From Puniceicoccaceae bacterium (lineage in GTDB: Bacteria > Verrucomicrobiota > Verrucomicrobiia > Opitutales > Coraliomargaritaceae): DNA of 38,247 nucleotides. The stretch lies in the NCBI GenBank assembly GCA_003566795.1, contig PXBU01000102.1:1-38247 (forward strand). The letters run 5' to 3'. The notes beneath the pieces were generated by a model. The model saw nothing but the letters and a program-made list of their open reading frames with translations. It searched no databases and had not been told where the DNA came from. The position numbers and the translations under genes were made by a program. Shown one piece after another: positions 1-6,900 of this stretch (positions are counted from its first letter, which is position 1; the number at the start of each line of letters is the position of its first letter).

Positions 1-2
1 GT

Positions 3-344
3 GGCCAGCAGGTGTCGGTGGCGGATGCTTTGCGGATGCACCGGGAGTTGATCTTTGGTAAGCGGGCGGGACAGCCGGGGCTCTCGGAAGCGGAGCGGGC
101 GAAGGCCTTGCAGGTGCTGGAGCAGGAGAAGGCGCTGCTGCCGCGGGCGACGGTGCTGCGCTGCCGGGTGCGTTACTTTACCGATGGGGCGATTCTGGGT
201 AGCCAGGAATTTGTGCGGGGCTTTTTGGAATCCTGGCAGCGGGAGAAGGGGCGGAAGTATCCGCCTAGGGTGCATCCTATGAGTGGTGCCGATTGGAAGG
301 ATTTGACGACGATCCAGGGTATTAGAACGAGGGTGTTTGGCTAG
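3..344 (+). CDS. C-terminal part of a RAYT-like (REP-associated tyrosine) transposase, cut by window start
   Basis: The frame is open to the left edge, so the real start lies outside and the GTG at 12 is only an internal codon. The visible 113 or so residues are basic and charged. They include a segment reading FTDGAILGSQEFV followed by a helix and a basic tail (KGRKYPP...). I recognise this as the region that follows the Y1 (HUH) transposase domain in RAYT / IS200-like proteins of Verrucomicrobiota. The catalytic HUH and tyrosine motifs would lie upstream and are not visible, so the assignment rests on the C-terminal pattern only. Known family role: RAYTs act on REP palindromes that carry a GTAG foot. 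Palindromes with that foot occur elsewhere in this window, which supports the call. It may be complete or a pseudogene; this cannot be told here. Confidence 0.6.
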   Translation, partial: GQQVSVADALRMHRELIFGKRAGQPGLSEAERAKALQVLEQEKALLPRATVLRCRVRYFTDGAILGSQEFVRGFLESWQREKGRKYPPRVHPMSGADWKDLTTIQGIRTRVFG

Positions 345-427
345 AGGGCTCCAAAAAGCGGGTGCTTCCCCTGAAAACTGATTTGCGTTGACCCCAAAGA
401 TGGGTGTCGGCAGACGATTTGGTGCTT

Positions 428-1228
428 ATGGATATATTCAACTGCTCCAAATCTCTTGGGAGGGGTCGCCGCTGGCTGGTGCTTATCCCCGCAAGTATTA
501 TCTCGTTTTTAAGTCTCCCAGCCTGCGCCACTGTTCCGAACGATAGGAACGAGACGCTCCAGGTGCTCTTTATAACCGGTGGTGGCTGGCACGATTTTGT
601 TGCTCAGGAGACGGTTTTGACCGAAGGTCTTGGTAAACGGCTCAACGTTGAGTTTACCGTGGATCACACGGCTGGTCGCAGTCCCCGCCACCGGCCTGAG
701 CGTTTTGATGATTCGGATTGGGCAGAAGGCTATGATCTGATTTTGTATAGCATGAGTCTCTCGCGGGATCAGAAACCCGAAACCGCCCAGACGATTATCG
801 ACAGTCACGTGAAACATGGGGTGCCTGCGGTGTTAGTCCATGGTGCGACGCACTCGTATCGCAATACTGGCAATGAAAACTGGTTTAAATTCATGGGGGC
901 CAAGTCAATGTCGCATGAAGCGCTAGGGGCCTTTACGAATGAGGTGATTGAGCCGGAGCATCCAGTGATGCAGGGCTTTCCGAATCCATGGGCACAGGAG
1001 CAGGGGGAGCTATATCGAATTGAGGAGGTCATGCCCACGGCGACCGTGCTGGCCCATGCGATGGGTCGAAATCCGGAACGATACCAGCCGACCATCTGGG
1101 TCAACGAATACAAGGGTGTGCGTGTCTTCGTGACAACGATCGGGCACCATACCGAGACGATGGCGACTGATACCTATCTTGACCTGCTCAGCCGGGGGAT
1201 TTTGTGGGCCCTCGGTCGCGCGGATTGA
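428..1228 (+). CDS. ThuA-domain lipoprotein
   Basis: A 266-residue protein with the ThuA (trehalose-utilisation-like, class I glutamine amidotransferase-like fold) pattern. It opens with a VLFITGGGWHDF strand, followed by YDLILYS, then GVPAVLVHGATHSYR. Further on come a WF...G...SH segment, EHPVMQGFP, and the C-terminal TTIGHHTETM block. The biochemical activity of ThuA proteins is poorly defined; in this phylum they often accompany secreted sugar-degrading enzymes. The N-terminus has basic residues, a hydrophobic stretch and a lipobox-like LPAC, so export and lipid anchoring are likely. ATG 428 was chosen because it gives a normal-length signal peptide. An in-frame GTG at 404 is the alternative, and neither has a convincing Shine-Dalgarno. 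Its stop is two bases from the stop of the convergent TPR gene, with no terminator hairpin seen between them. Confidence 0.8.
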   Translation: MDIFNCSKSLGRGRRWLVLIPASIISFLSLPACATVPNDRNETLQVLFITGGGWHDFVAQETVLTEGLGKRLNVEFTVDHTAGRSPRHRPERFDDSDWAEGYDLILYSMSLSRDQKPETAQTIIDSHVKHGVPAVLVHGATHSYRNTGNENWFKFMGAKSMSHEALGAFTNEVIEPEHPVMQGFPNPWAQEQGELYRIEEVMPTATVLAHAMGRNPERYQPTIWVNEYKGVRVFVTTIGHHTETMATDTYLDLLSRGILWALGRAD

Positions 1229-1230
1229 GA

Positions 1231-3183
1231 TCATCGGCTCGGGTGGGCTAATTGCCATTGGGCGAATTGGTATTCAGGGTTTTCGGGGGACCCGACGTTA
1301 GTGGCGATTTCCAGCAATTCGGCGTGCGCTTGGTTGTTTTCTGTCTGCCGCTCGTATTGGGCCAGCCAGAAGGCGGTGCTGCAGATTTGGCGGCGCGCCT
1401 GCTCGGGTGATGCGGCCCGTCCGGCCCAGTCGAGCACCTGTTTGCGGGTGGCTTCGCCGCGGGTGTATTGGGCAAAGAGTTGGGCGGCCTGACTGGGAGC
1501 GGGGAGCGTGGGTGCTTCGTCAGTGGATTCAGCGCTGAGCAAGGTGTGCAGGTAGGCGGCAGTGTCGTTGACTGCGAGCTCACTCGACTCCGAGGCAGCG
1601 TGTGCCTTCTGCTGATGGAGGTATGTTTCGAGCGAGCTGCGGGCCGCGTCGAAGTCTCCCAGCGCATAGGCGCAGCTGGCATGGAGCAGATGGAGGGTTG
1701 GCTGGTCCGCGAGCTGGTGGGCGGCAGTGCTGAGCAGGGGCTCCGCCTCGTGGATACGACCAAGTTGCAGCAGGACGAGCCCTTGCTCGTAGCTCAGAAC
1801 AGCGGAGCTGTCGGGGTTGAGATGCCGGGCGCGGGCATAGTCGGCCAGCGCACCTTTGAGGTCGCCGATTCTACGCAGCAAACTCCCGCGTAGCGCAAGC
1901 GTGCCTGAATTGTTCGGGTCGAGGGCGAGGGATTGATTCAGGGCACTGATCGCGAGGGTATTTTGGTCTTTTCGGATGTGGGCGCGTCCCAGAATGGCCC
2001 AGGCCTCCGAGTTGGCATTACCGCGCAGCAGTGCCTTTTCCAAGGTCGGGATCAGTATCGCCTCCTCCTCCATTCGCAGCAGCAGCCGTCCGAGGTGGAC
2101 AGCTGCGGCGGCCGTCTCCGGAACGTAGCCGCCGTCAATGGCTTGTTGCAGGCTTTTTTCCGCCTGGGTGCCGCTCCCCAGTTTTTCGAAACAGATACTG
2201 CGGTAGAATTCCAGCGTGGGTTGGAGTTCGGTGGGGCGCTTGACGTTGAGTTGCAGAGCTTCCTCAAACTTGGCGCGGGCGGTGCCCACACGATTGCGCG
2301 AGAGTGCGACCCGACCCTCCAGATACAGGGCGATGTCAGCCAGCTGCGGGTTCTTTGCGATGGGCGCAATCAGGTCCTCCAGGGCGAGCCACTCTTCGCG
2401 GCTGGCATAAATGGAGGCGAGGGTGACGGCGGCTTCGAGGTTATCCGGATTTTGGCCCAGCAGTCGTTGCAGGGCATGGATGGCCTGCTCCACCTGCCCC
2501 TTTTGTGTCAGGAGTTTTGCGCGGGTGAGTTGCAGCTTGGCGAGCGTCTTGAGATTTTCTGTCCCGGTGGTGTCGGCATAGAGCTCGATCGCCTGATCAA
2601 TCGCCGCCAAGGCCTGTTCGGCATCGGGTGCGGTTCTGGCTTTTTCCAGATAGGCTTCAGTTGCGAGCTGGCGGCCGCTGGCTGAGCTTTCGGCTCCGGT
2701 CTCGTAAGTGCTCCGGAAGGCCGCCGCAGCTTCGTCCCAGCGCTGCTCAGCCATGTTGAGCAGGCCCTGGAGTTTTTGTGCACTGCGGGCCACTTCGCTG
2801 CCAGGCTCCGCTTTTTCGAGGATGGCATCGGTCAGTGCAATGGCTTCATCGCGCCGGTCAAGTTGGCCGAGAATCAGGGCTTTGAGTGACAGGTATTCCA
2901 GTTCCTCCGGGTCGGATGCGATTGCGTGGGTGACTGCCTCAAGTGCTGCTTCGGGCTGGGACTGATCCAGCTGGATCTTGGCCTTGAGGGCGAGACTGGG
3001 GGCGTGGGTGGGGTTGAGTCGCAGACTTTGTTCAATACTCCGTTCCGCGCCCGTTTGGTCGCCGATGAGGTAGTTGCCCTCGGCGATGTTGTAATAAAAG
3101 GTTACGCGATCGCGCCCTGCGCCGATCAGCTGCACCGCCGTGAGTAGCAGCAGGCTGAGTAAGACTAAGGGTCGATAGCGCAT
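1231..3183 (-). CDS. secreted or periplasmic tetratricopeptide-repeat protein
   Basis: A 650-residue protein. Residues 1-22 form a hydrophobic signal peptide (MRYRPLVLLSLLLLTAVQL...) with no clear lipobox. The rest is almost entirely TPR-type helix pairs, recognisable by repeated A-x-x-x-L, Y/F and LxPxx positions. Examples are the segment ending SLRLNPTHAPSLALKA near residue 55-70, the LLGQNPDNLEAAVTLA unit near 240-255, and the SLALDPNNSGTLALRG and HLNPDSSA units near 415-460. No enzymatic domain is seen. TPR proteins of this kind are protein-protein scaffolds; the partner is unknown. It is transcribed divergently from the small zinc-finger-like gene at 3258 across a 74-bp gap. Confidence 0.85.
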   Translation of the reverse strand: MRYRPLVLLSLLLLTAVQLIGAGRDRVTFYYNIAEGNYLIGDQTGAERSIEQSLRLNPTHAPSLALKAKIQLDQSQPEAALEAVTHAIASDPEELEYLSLKALILGQLDRRDEAIALTDAILEKAEPGSEVARSAQKLQGLLNMAEQRWDEAAAAFRSTYETGAESSASGRQLATEAYLEKARTAPDAEQALAAIDQAIELYADTTGTENLKTLAKLQLTRAKLLTQKGQVEQAIHALQRLLGQNPDNLEAAVTLASIYASREEWLALEDLIAPIAKNPQLADIALYLEGRVALSRNRVGTARAKFEEALQLNVKRPTELQPTLEFYRSICFEKLGSGTQAEKSLQQAIDGGYVPETAAAAVHLGRLLLRMEEEAILIPTLEKALLRGNANSEAWAILGRAHIRKDQNTLAISALNQSLALDPNNSGTLALRGSLLRRIGDLKGALADYARARHLNPDSSAVLSYEQGLVLLQLGRIHEAEPLLSTAAHQLADQPTLHLLHASCAYALGDFDAARSSLETYLHQQKAHAASESSELAVNDTAAYLHTLLSAESTDEAPTLPAPSQAAQLFAQYTRGEATRKQVLDWAGRAASPEQARRQICSTAFWLAQYERQTENNQAHAELLEIATNVGSPENPEYQFAQWQLAHPSR

Positions 3184-3257
3184 GGTTGTGGGGTGCAGCG
3201 AAAAAAAGATTGTTGAAGGCTGGAAAAGGCGGGTAGCCTCGCTAATGTTATCGCATC

Positions 3258-3509
3258 ATGAAGTCAGGAAAGACAAGTAAGCGTTCCGCTGCCGATATTT
3301 TTTTCGATACGGTCGGTGCCGTTGTGCCGAGTTGCGGGCCGGCTATGCGGCTGGTTGAGCTGGGCCAGCAGCGGCCGCTTTCTGTGAAAGAGCGTTTTGT
3401 GCTCACTTACAACTCCACGCTCTGTCTGCACTGCAACTGCAACCGGCGCAAGTTCAACGAGGAACGTGCCAAGATGCGTGCGGTTGAAGCGGAGCGGCGT
3501 GGGCGGTAA
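3258..3509 (+). CDS. small zf-HC2-like (anti-sigma-type zinc finger) protein
   Basis: An 83-residue protein. Its centre resembles the zf-HC2 fold used by anti-sigma factors. C26 is followed by AMRL, then a polar stretch with RPLSVKERF (residues 39-47), then LCLHC with C56 and C59, and a basic helical tail. The histidine normally seven to ten residues before the CxxC pair is absent (Y51/N52 occupy that region). An extra C61 follows, so any metal site would be altered. No membrane segment and no partner sigma factor are next to it. A minus-strand ORF overlaps almost completely, but the cysteine pattern and codon use favour this strand. Function is not established; anti-sigma-like binding is an inference from the pattern alone. 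Confidence 0.5.
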   Translation: MKSGKTSKRSAADIFFDTVGAVVPSCGPAMRLVELGQQRPLSVKERFVLTYNSTLCLHCNCNRRKFNEERAKMRAVEAERRGR

Positions 3510-3532
3510 GGGTACGCTGTTCTGTCCCCCTC

Positions 3533-3589
3533 TATCGAAGGTCATCGCGGCGAGATGTCGGATCGAAATGGGTTCCCCATTCCGCTACA
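3533..3589. repeat. inverted pair of REP-like palindromes (BIME 1)
   Basis: Two REP-like units face each other around a central GGATCGA. Read on the minus strand, the right-hand unit is GTAGCGG, a 6-bp stem AATGGG/CCCATT with loop GAA (3567-3572 and 3576-3581), then TCGATC. The left-hand unit on the plus strand is TATCGAAGG, a CATC/GATG stem (3543-3546, 3554-3557), then CGGATCGA. The order GTAGCG-foot, hairpin, GATC is the same as at 28271 and 29728. A GTAG foot next to a hairpin is the known recognition signature of RAYT transposases. It lies in the gap between the convergent small gene and the GspE-like gene. Confidence 0.65.
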
Positions 3590-3616
3590 AACATTGAGGG
3601 ATTTTTGGGCGGCTGG

Positions 3617-5317
3617 CTAGTCCTCGTCATTTTCCAGCTCGGCGAAACGCATGACCTCCTCGATGGTGGTGGTGCCTTTTTTGACGTGGGCCCAGCCGCT
3701 TTGCATGAGGGTGCGCATATCCTGACTGACGGCGGTCTGCCGGATGACACGGGCTGAGTCGCGCCGTACGATATGTTCGTGTATCTCATCGGTCACGCGC
3801 AGAATTTCAAAGAGTCCGACGCGCCCGCGGAAGCCCAGGGTGCGGCAACGCTCGCAACCGACCGCCTCTTTGGCCAAATGGCTGTTGGCGGCTTCGTCGG
3901 GGTGGATGCGCATGGTGGCGAGGAAGCCCGCAATTTGTCGATCCGTGTAGCTGGCCGGGCGGGCGCAATTCGGGCAGAGGCGGCGCACGAGGCGCTGCGC
4001 GATGATCATCTCGACCGAAGAGGCGATGAGGAAAGGCTCGATATCCATATCCACCAGCCGGGTGAGCGCACCGGGCGCGTCATTGGTATGCAGGGTACTG
4101 AGCACGAGGTGGCCAGTCAGCGAGGCGCGGATGGCGATGTCGGCGGTTTCGCGGTCACGGATCTCACCCACCATGATGACGTCGGGGTCTTGGCGGAGCA
4201 CGGCTCGCAGCGACTGGGCAAAGGTCAGGCCGATCTCGGGGTTGACCTGGGTCTGGTTCACGCCGGGCACTTCGTATTCGACCGGGTCCTCGACGGTGAT
4301 GATGCGACGCTCGGGGCGGTTGATGAGGCGGATAAAGGCGGTGAGTGAGGTGGACTTACCCGAGCCGGTCGGGCCAGTGACGAGGATGATGCCGTGCGGC
4401 GTGGTGAGCGTATGCGTGACCCGGCGCTCTTCCTCTTCAGAGAGTCCGAGTTCGCGCATGGAGAGCGGTGCGGACTTTTGGTTCAGCAGCCGTAGCGAGA
4501 CACTCTCGCCATACATGGTGGGGAAGGTGGATATACGAATATCCAGTTCGGATTTGCCGGAGCCGAAGGAGATGCGCCCGTCTTGCGGGCGGCGCTTCTC
4601 GGAGATGTTCAGCTTCGCCATGATTTTCAGGCGGGAAATGATGGCTCCCTGAAAGCGGATCAGATTATCCGGCACCCGGATCGGGACCAGTTCACCGTCG
4701 ATGCGGTAGCGGATCTGCAGTTCGTCGCGGTGGGGCTCAAAGTGGATGTCGGTGGCGCGGTCGCTGACCGCCTTGGAAACGACTTCGTTGACGAAGCGGA
4801 TAACGGCGGCGTTTTCATCCTCGTCCTCCACGGTTTCGGTGACATCGGTGACGAGTTGAGACTCGTCCAGGCTACCCGCGCCGACACCGTAGTGCTCGGT
4901 GATGGTTTCATTGACTTGGAGGGGGTCGCCCAAATACCACTCTGGCATTCGGCCACAGGTGGCAAAGATCCAGCGATCCATCGTCGCATCCGGGGGCCAC
5001 AAAGTGACCAGCGGAATCGGGCCGGTGTTCACCGCTTCGGGGTCGAATTCTTCGAGGTCTTCCGGTTGGCCGTTGCGCACGGGCACGCACTGGTATTCAT
5101 GAATCAGGCGCAGGGGCAGTGACCAGGCCGGGTCATCGATTAACTCGATATGGTCAATGATTGGCAGGCCGGTCTGCTCGGAAACTTCCTGCAGCAGATC
5201 CCGCACTGACATATTGCGCAGCGCCGCAATCTGAGCCAGCCGTTCCGACCGGGGCATTTGTGCCACTTCATTGCGTGCCTCTTCATCGAGGCCGTGGGTG
5301 ATGTCAATATGAGCCAT
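3617..5317 (-). CDS. GspE/PilB-family secretion or pilus assembly ATPase
   Basis: A 566-residue hexameric-ATPase family protein that powers type II secretion or type IV pilus assembly from the cytoplasmic face of the inner membrane. An N-terminal GspE-N-like region (about residues 1-150) precedes the N2 domain with ATDIHFEP (188-195). The ATPase core has Walker A GPTGSGKST (315-323), the Asp box ITVEDPVE (340-347), Walker B DVIMVGEIRD (379-388) and the His box GHLVLSTLH (402-410). A tetracysteine zinc motif follows at C448/C451 and C488/C491. All key residues are present, so it should be active. No other secretion or pilus genes are adjacent in this window, which leaves GspE versus PilB undecided. 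It is followed downstream by REP pair 1. Confidence 0.88.
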   Translation of the reverse strand: MAHIDITHGLDEEARNEVAQMPRSERLAQIAALRNMSVRDLLQEVSEQTGLPIIDHIELIDDPAWSLPLRLIHEYQCVPVRNGQPEDLEEFDPEAVNTGPIPLVTLWPPDATMDRWIFATCGRMPEWYLGDPLQVNETITEHYGVGAGSLDESQLVTDVTETVEDEDENAAVIRFVNEVVSKAVSDRATDIHFEPHRDELQIRYRIDGELVPIRVPDNLIRFQGAIISRLKIMAKLNISEKRRPQDGRISFGSGKSELDIRISTFPTMYGESVSLRLLNQKSAPLSMRELGLSEEEERRVTHTLTTPHGIILVTGPTGSGKSTSLTAFIRLINRPERRIITVEDPVEYEVPGVNQTQVNPEIGLTFAQSLRAVLRQDPDVIMVGEIRDRETADIAIRASLTGHLVLSTLHTNDAPGALTRLVDMDIEPFLIASSVEMIIAQRLVRRLCPNCARPASYTDRQIAGFLATMRIHPDEAANSHLAKEAVGCERCRTLGFRGRVGLFEILRVTDEIHEHIVRRDSARVIRQTAVSQDMRTLMQSGWAHVKKGTTTIEEVMRFAELENDED

Positions 5318-5363
5318 GCAGTTCTATGTCTGTAAGATCTTTGGCAGGAAAGTGCCGAAAAAG

Positions 5364-5747
5364 CTACTCCCAATAATCTTCGCCATAGTCGAAGAAAATC
5401 TCTTCGCCGGGTTCGATATCGCGGAGAGCTTCGAAGCGGGCGGTCTTCCAGCGGCTGGAAACCACGAGAAAGGCATTGGGCTTATCGCTGTGATTGATAT
5501 AGCGGGTGTAATTGGCCTTGGGGCCTTCACCGATGATGATGTGGGTGCGGCAGACCCAAAGCACATAGGCGGAAAACGGGCGCACCGGATCGTGGAATGC
5601 CTGCTCGTCGATAATTTCACCGGTGTAATATCCGATGGTGTCTTCTACTTTGATCGGCACTCGGGTGAAGAGGCCCCGACCGGCTCCCTTGATGGTCGAG
5701 GGCCGGATGACAAAATCTTTTTCGGTCCAGGTTTTGGGTTTGGGCAT
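5364..5747 (-). CDS. SET-domain protein (putative lysine methyltransferase)
   Basis: A 127-residue protein consisting of little more than a SET domain. Visible motifs are GAGRGLFT (residues 21-28, the GxG S-adenosylmethionine loop), YYTGEII (40-46), the NHS pseudoknot motif within RYINHSDKPNA (82-92), and GEEIFFDYGEDYW (114-126) with the catalytic-type tyrosine. Known role of the family: transfer of methyl groups from S-adenosylmethionine to lysine side chains. Small bacterial SET proteins occur in Chlamydiae, Verrucomicrobiota and others, and their targets are mostly unknown. A cysteine-rich post-SET segment is absent, which is usual for such short forms. It is the last gene of the kinase-mutY-SET minus-strand run, 60 bp after mutY. 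Confidence 0.85.
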   Translation of the reverse strand: MPKPKTWTEKDFVIRPSTIKGAGRGLFTRVPIKVEDTIGYYTGEIIDEQAFHDPVRPFSAYVLWVCRTHIIIGEGPKANYTRYINHSDKPNAFLVVSSRWKTARFEALRDIEPGEEIFFDYGEDYWE

Positions 5748-5807
5748 GTGGAAGACTACGGGCTTGTTTGGAGTCCAATCGAGTAAAGGTAGGAGTGTCG
5801 AGAAAGA

Positions 5808-6887
5808 TCAACGCAAGCTTTCCGGCCAGTCAGATTCGTCCTGCGGCGCGCAAGGGTCGCCGAGGAAGCGTGCACCCGAAATCTCCTGTAAAAGAACCCG
5901 CGTCCAACGCCGATGCGGACCGGAGAGGGTAATGCTCTCCAGCTCATCGAGCGCCACCCATTTGTGTTCGTGCGGCGTGCGCTTGGGTGCTTCGATCCGA
6001 AAAATATTTTCTTTGATGCGGCGGTGGGTGATCGAGCGGGATTTGGAGAGGATGGGCTTCGCGGTGGGCTTTACGGGAGCGAGCGCATCGAGCTTGGGCA
6101 GCTCGTATTGGCCCGCGAGTTGTCCGGCGCTGGCGGGGATCTGATGTAGCAGAACAGCTCCCTTGCGGACCACCCAGGCGCGGTCGATTTCGACCCGCTC
6201 GGTGGCCTTGCGCTGTATTTTTGGGATCTGCGCAAGATCGGGGTGGTGGCGACCGGCGCAGAGGCGAGCGACGGGGCAGATCCCGCATTGCGGCTGGTGC
6301 TTGGTGCAGACGGTTGCGCCCAGTTCCATCATGGCCTGGTTGTGGTCGCCTGAATTTTTCGGGTAAATCAGCTCGTTGGCGAGCGGGGTAAAGGCCTTCA
6401 CCGCCTCGCCGTTGCTTTTGAAGCTGCGGGTGTCGTGAGTTAGTCGCGCGAGAATACGGACGACATTGCCATCGACGACAGCGACGGGTTCATTGAAGGC
6501 AATTGAGACGATCGCGGCTGAGGTGTAGGGGCCGATCCCGGGCATGGTCTGCCACTGCTCTCGGGTGCGGGGCTTTGGATCGGCGGCGACCCAGGTGCGT
6601 GCCAGTTTGTGCAGGTTGCGGGCGCGGCTGTAGTAGCCGAGCCCCTCCCAGAGCTTGAGGACCTCGTCTACGGGAGCATCGGCCAGACAGGTGAAGTCAG
6701 GGAAGCGCCGCATCCAGCGTTCGAAGTAGGGCAGCATGGTCGTGATTTGGGTCTGCTGCGCCATTAACTCAGAGACAACGGTCCGGTAGAGGGAGGGCTG
6801 CGTCCGCCATGGTAGAGGCCGCTGCGACTGGGCATACCAACTGGCCAGCGATTTTTGAAATTTAAGGCGTTGTTGAACTAGTGACAT
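5808..6887 (-). CDS. mutY: A/G-specific adenine glycosylase MutY
   Basis: A 359-residue base-excision repair enzyme that removes adenine mispaired with 8-oxoguanine or guanine. The helix-hairpin-helix GPD core contains ELMAQQTQI with the catalytic Glu (residue 40 from the chosen start) and the hairpin GIGPYTSAA (117-125). VVDGNVVRI carries the catalytic Asp (139). The 4Fe-4S cluster loop has the spacing C-x6-C-x2-C-x5-C (194, 201, 204, 210). The C-terminal third contains a NUDIX-like 8-oxoG-recognition domain (GQYELPKL and the WVALDELE segment). ATG 6887 was chosen because the family begins just before the WY...LPW segment. A 14-codon extension to 6929 would overlap the kinase gene. The gene sits 13 bp after the kinase stop, so co-transcription is likely. 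Confidence 0.92.
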   Translation of the reverse strand: MSLVQQRLKFQKSLASWYAQSQRPLPWRTQPSLYRTVVSELMAQQTQITTMLPYFERWMRRFPDFTCLADAPVDEVLKLWEGLGYYSRARNLHKLARTWVAADPKPRTREQWQTMPGIGPYTSAAIVSIAFNEPVAVVDGNVVRILARLTHDTRSFKSNGEAVKAFTPLANELIYPKNSGDHNQAMMELGATVCTKHQPQCGICPVARLCAGRHHPDLAQIPKIQRKATERVEIDRAWVVRKGAVLLHQIPASAGQLAGQYELPKLDALAPVKPTAKPILSKSRSITHRRIKENIFRIEAPKRTPHEHKWVALDELESITLSGPHRRWTRVLLQEISGARFLGDPCAPQDESDWPESLR

Positions 6888-6900
6888 TTTTCCGCAACGA

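Noticed and set aside
1933..2685. 250-residue ORF on the plus strand
   Set aside because: It is antisense to the TPR gene, whose repeat pattern and signal peptide make the minus strand clearly coding.
3264..3545. 93-residue ORF on the minus strand opposite the small zinc-finger-like gene
   Set aside because: It shows no recognisable motif and runs into the REP pair; the plus-strand frame has the cysteine pattern. The choice is not certain.
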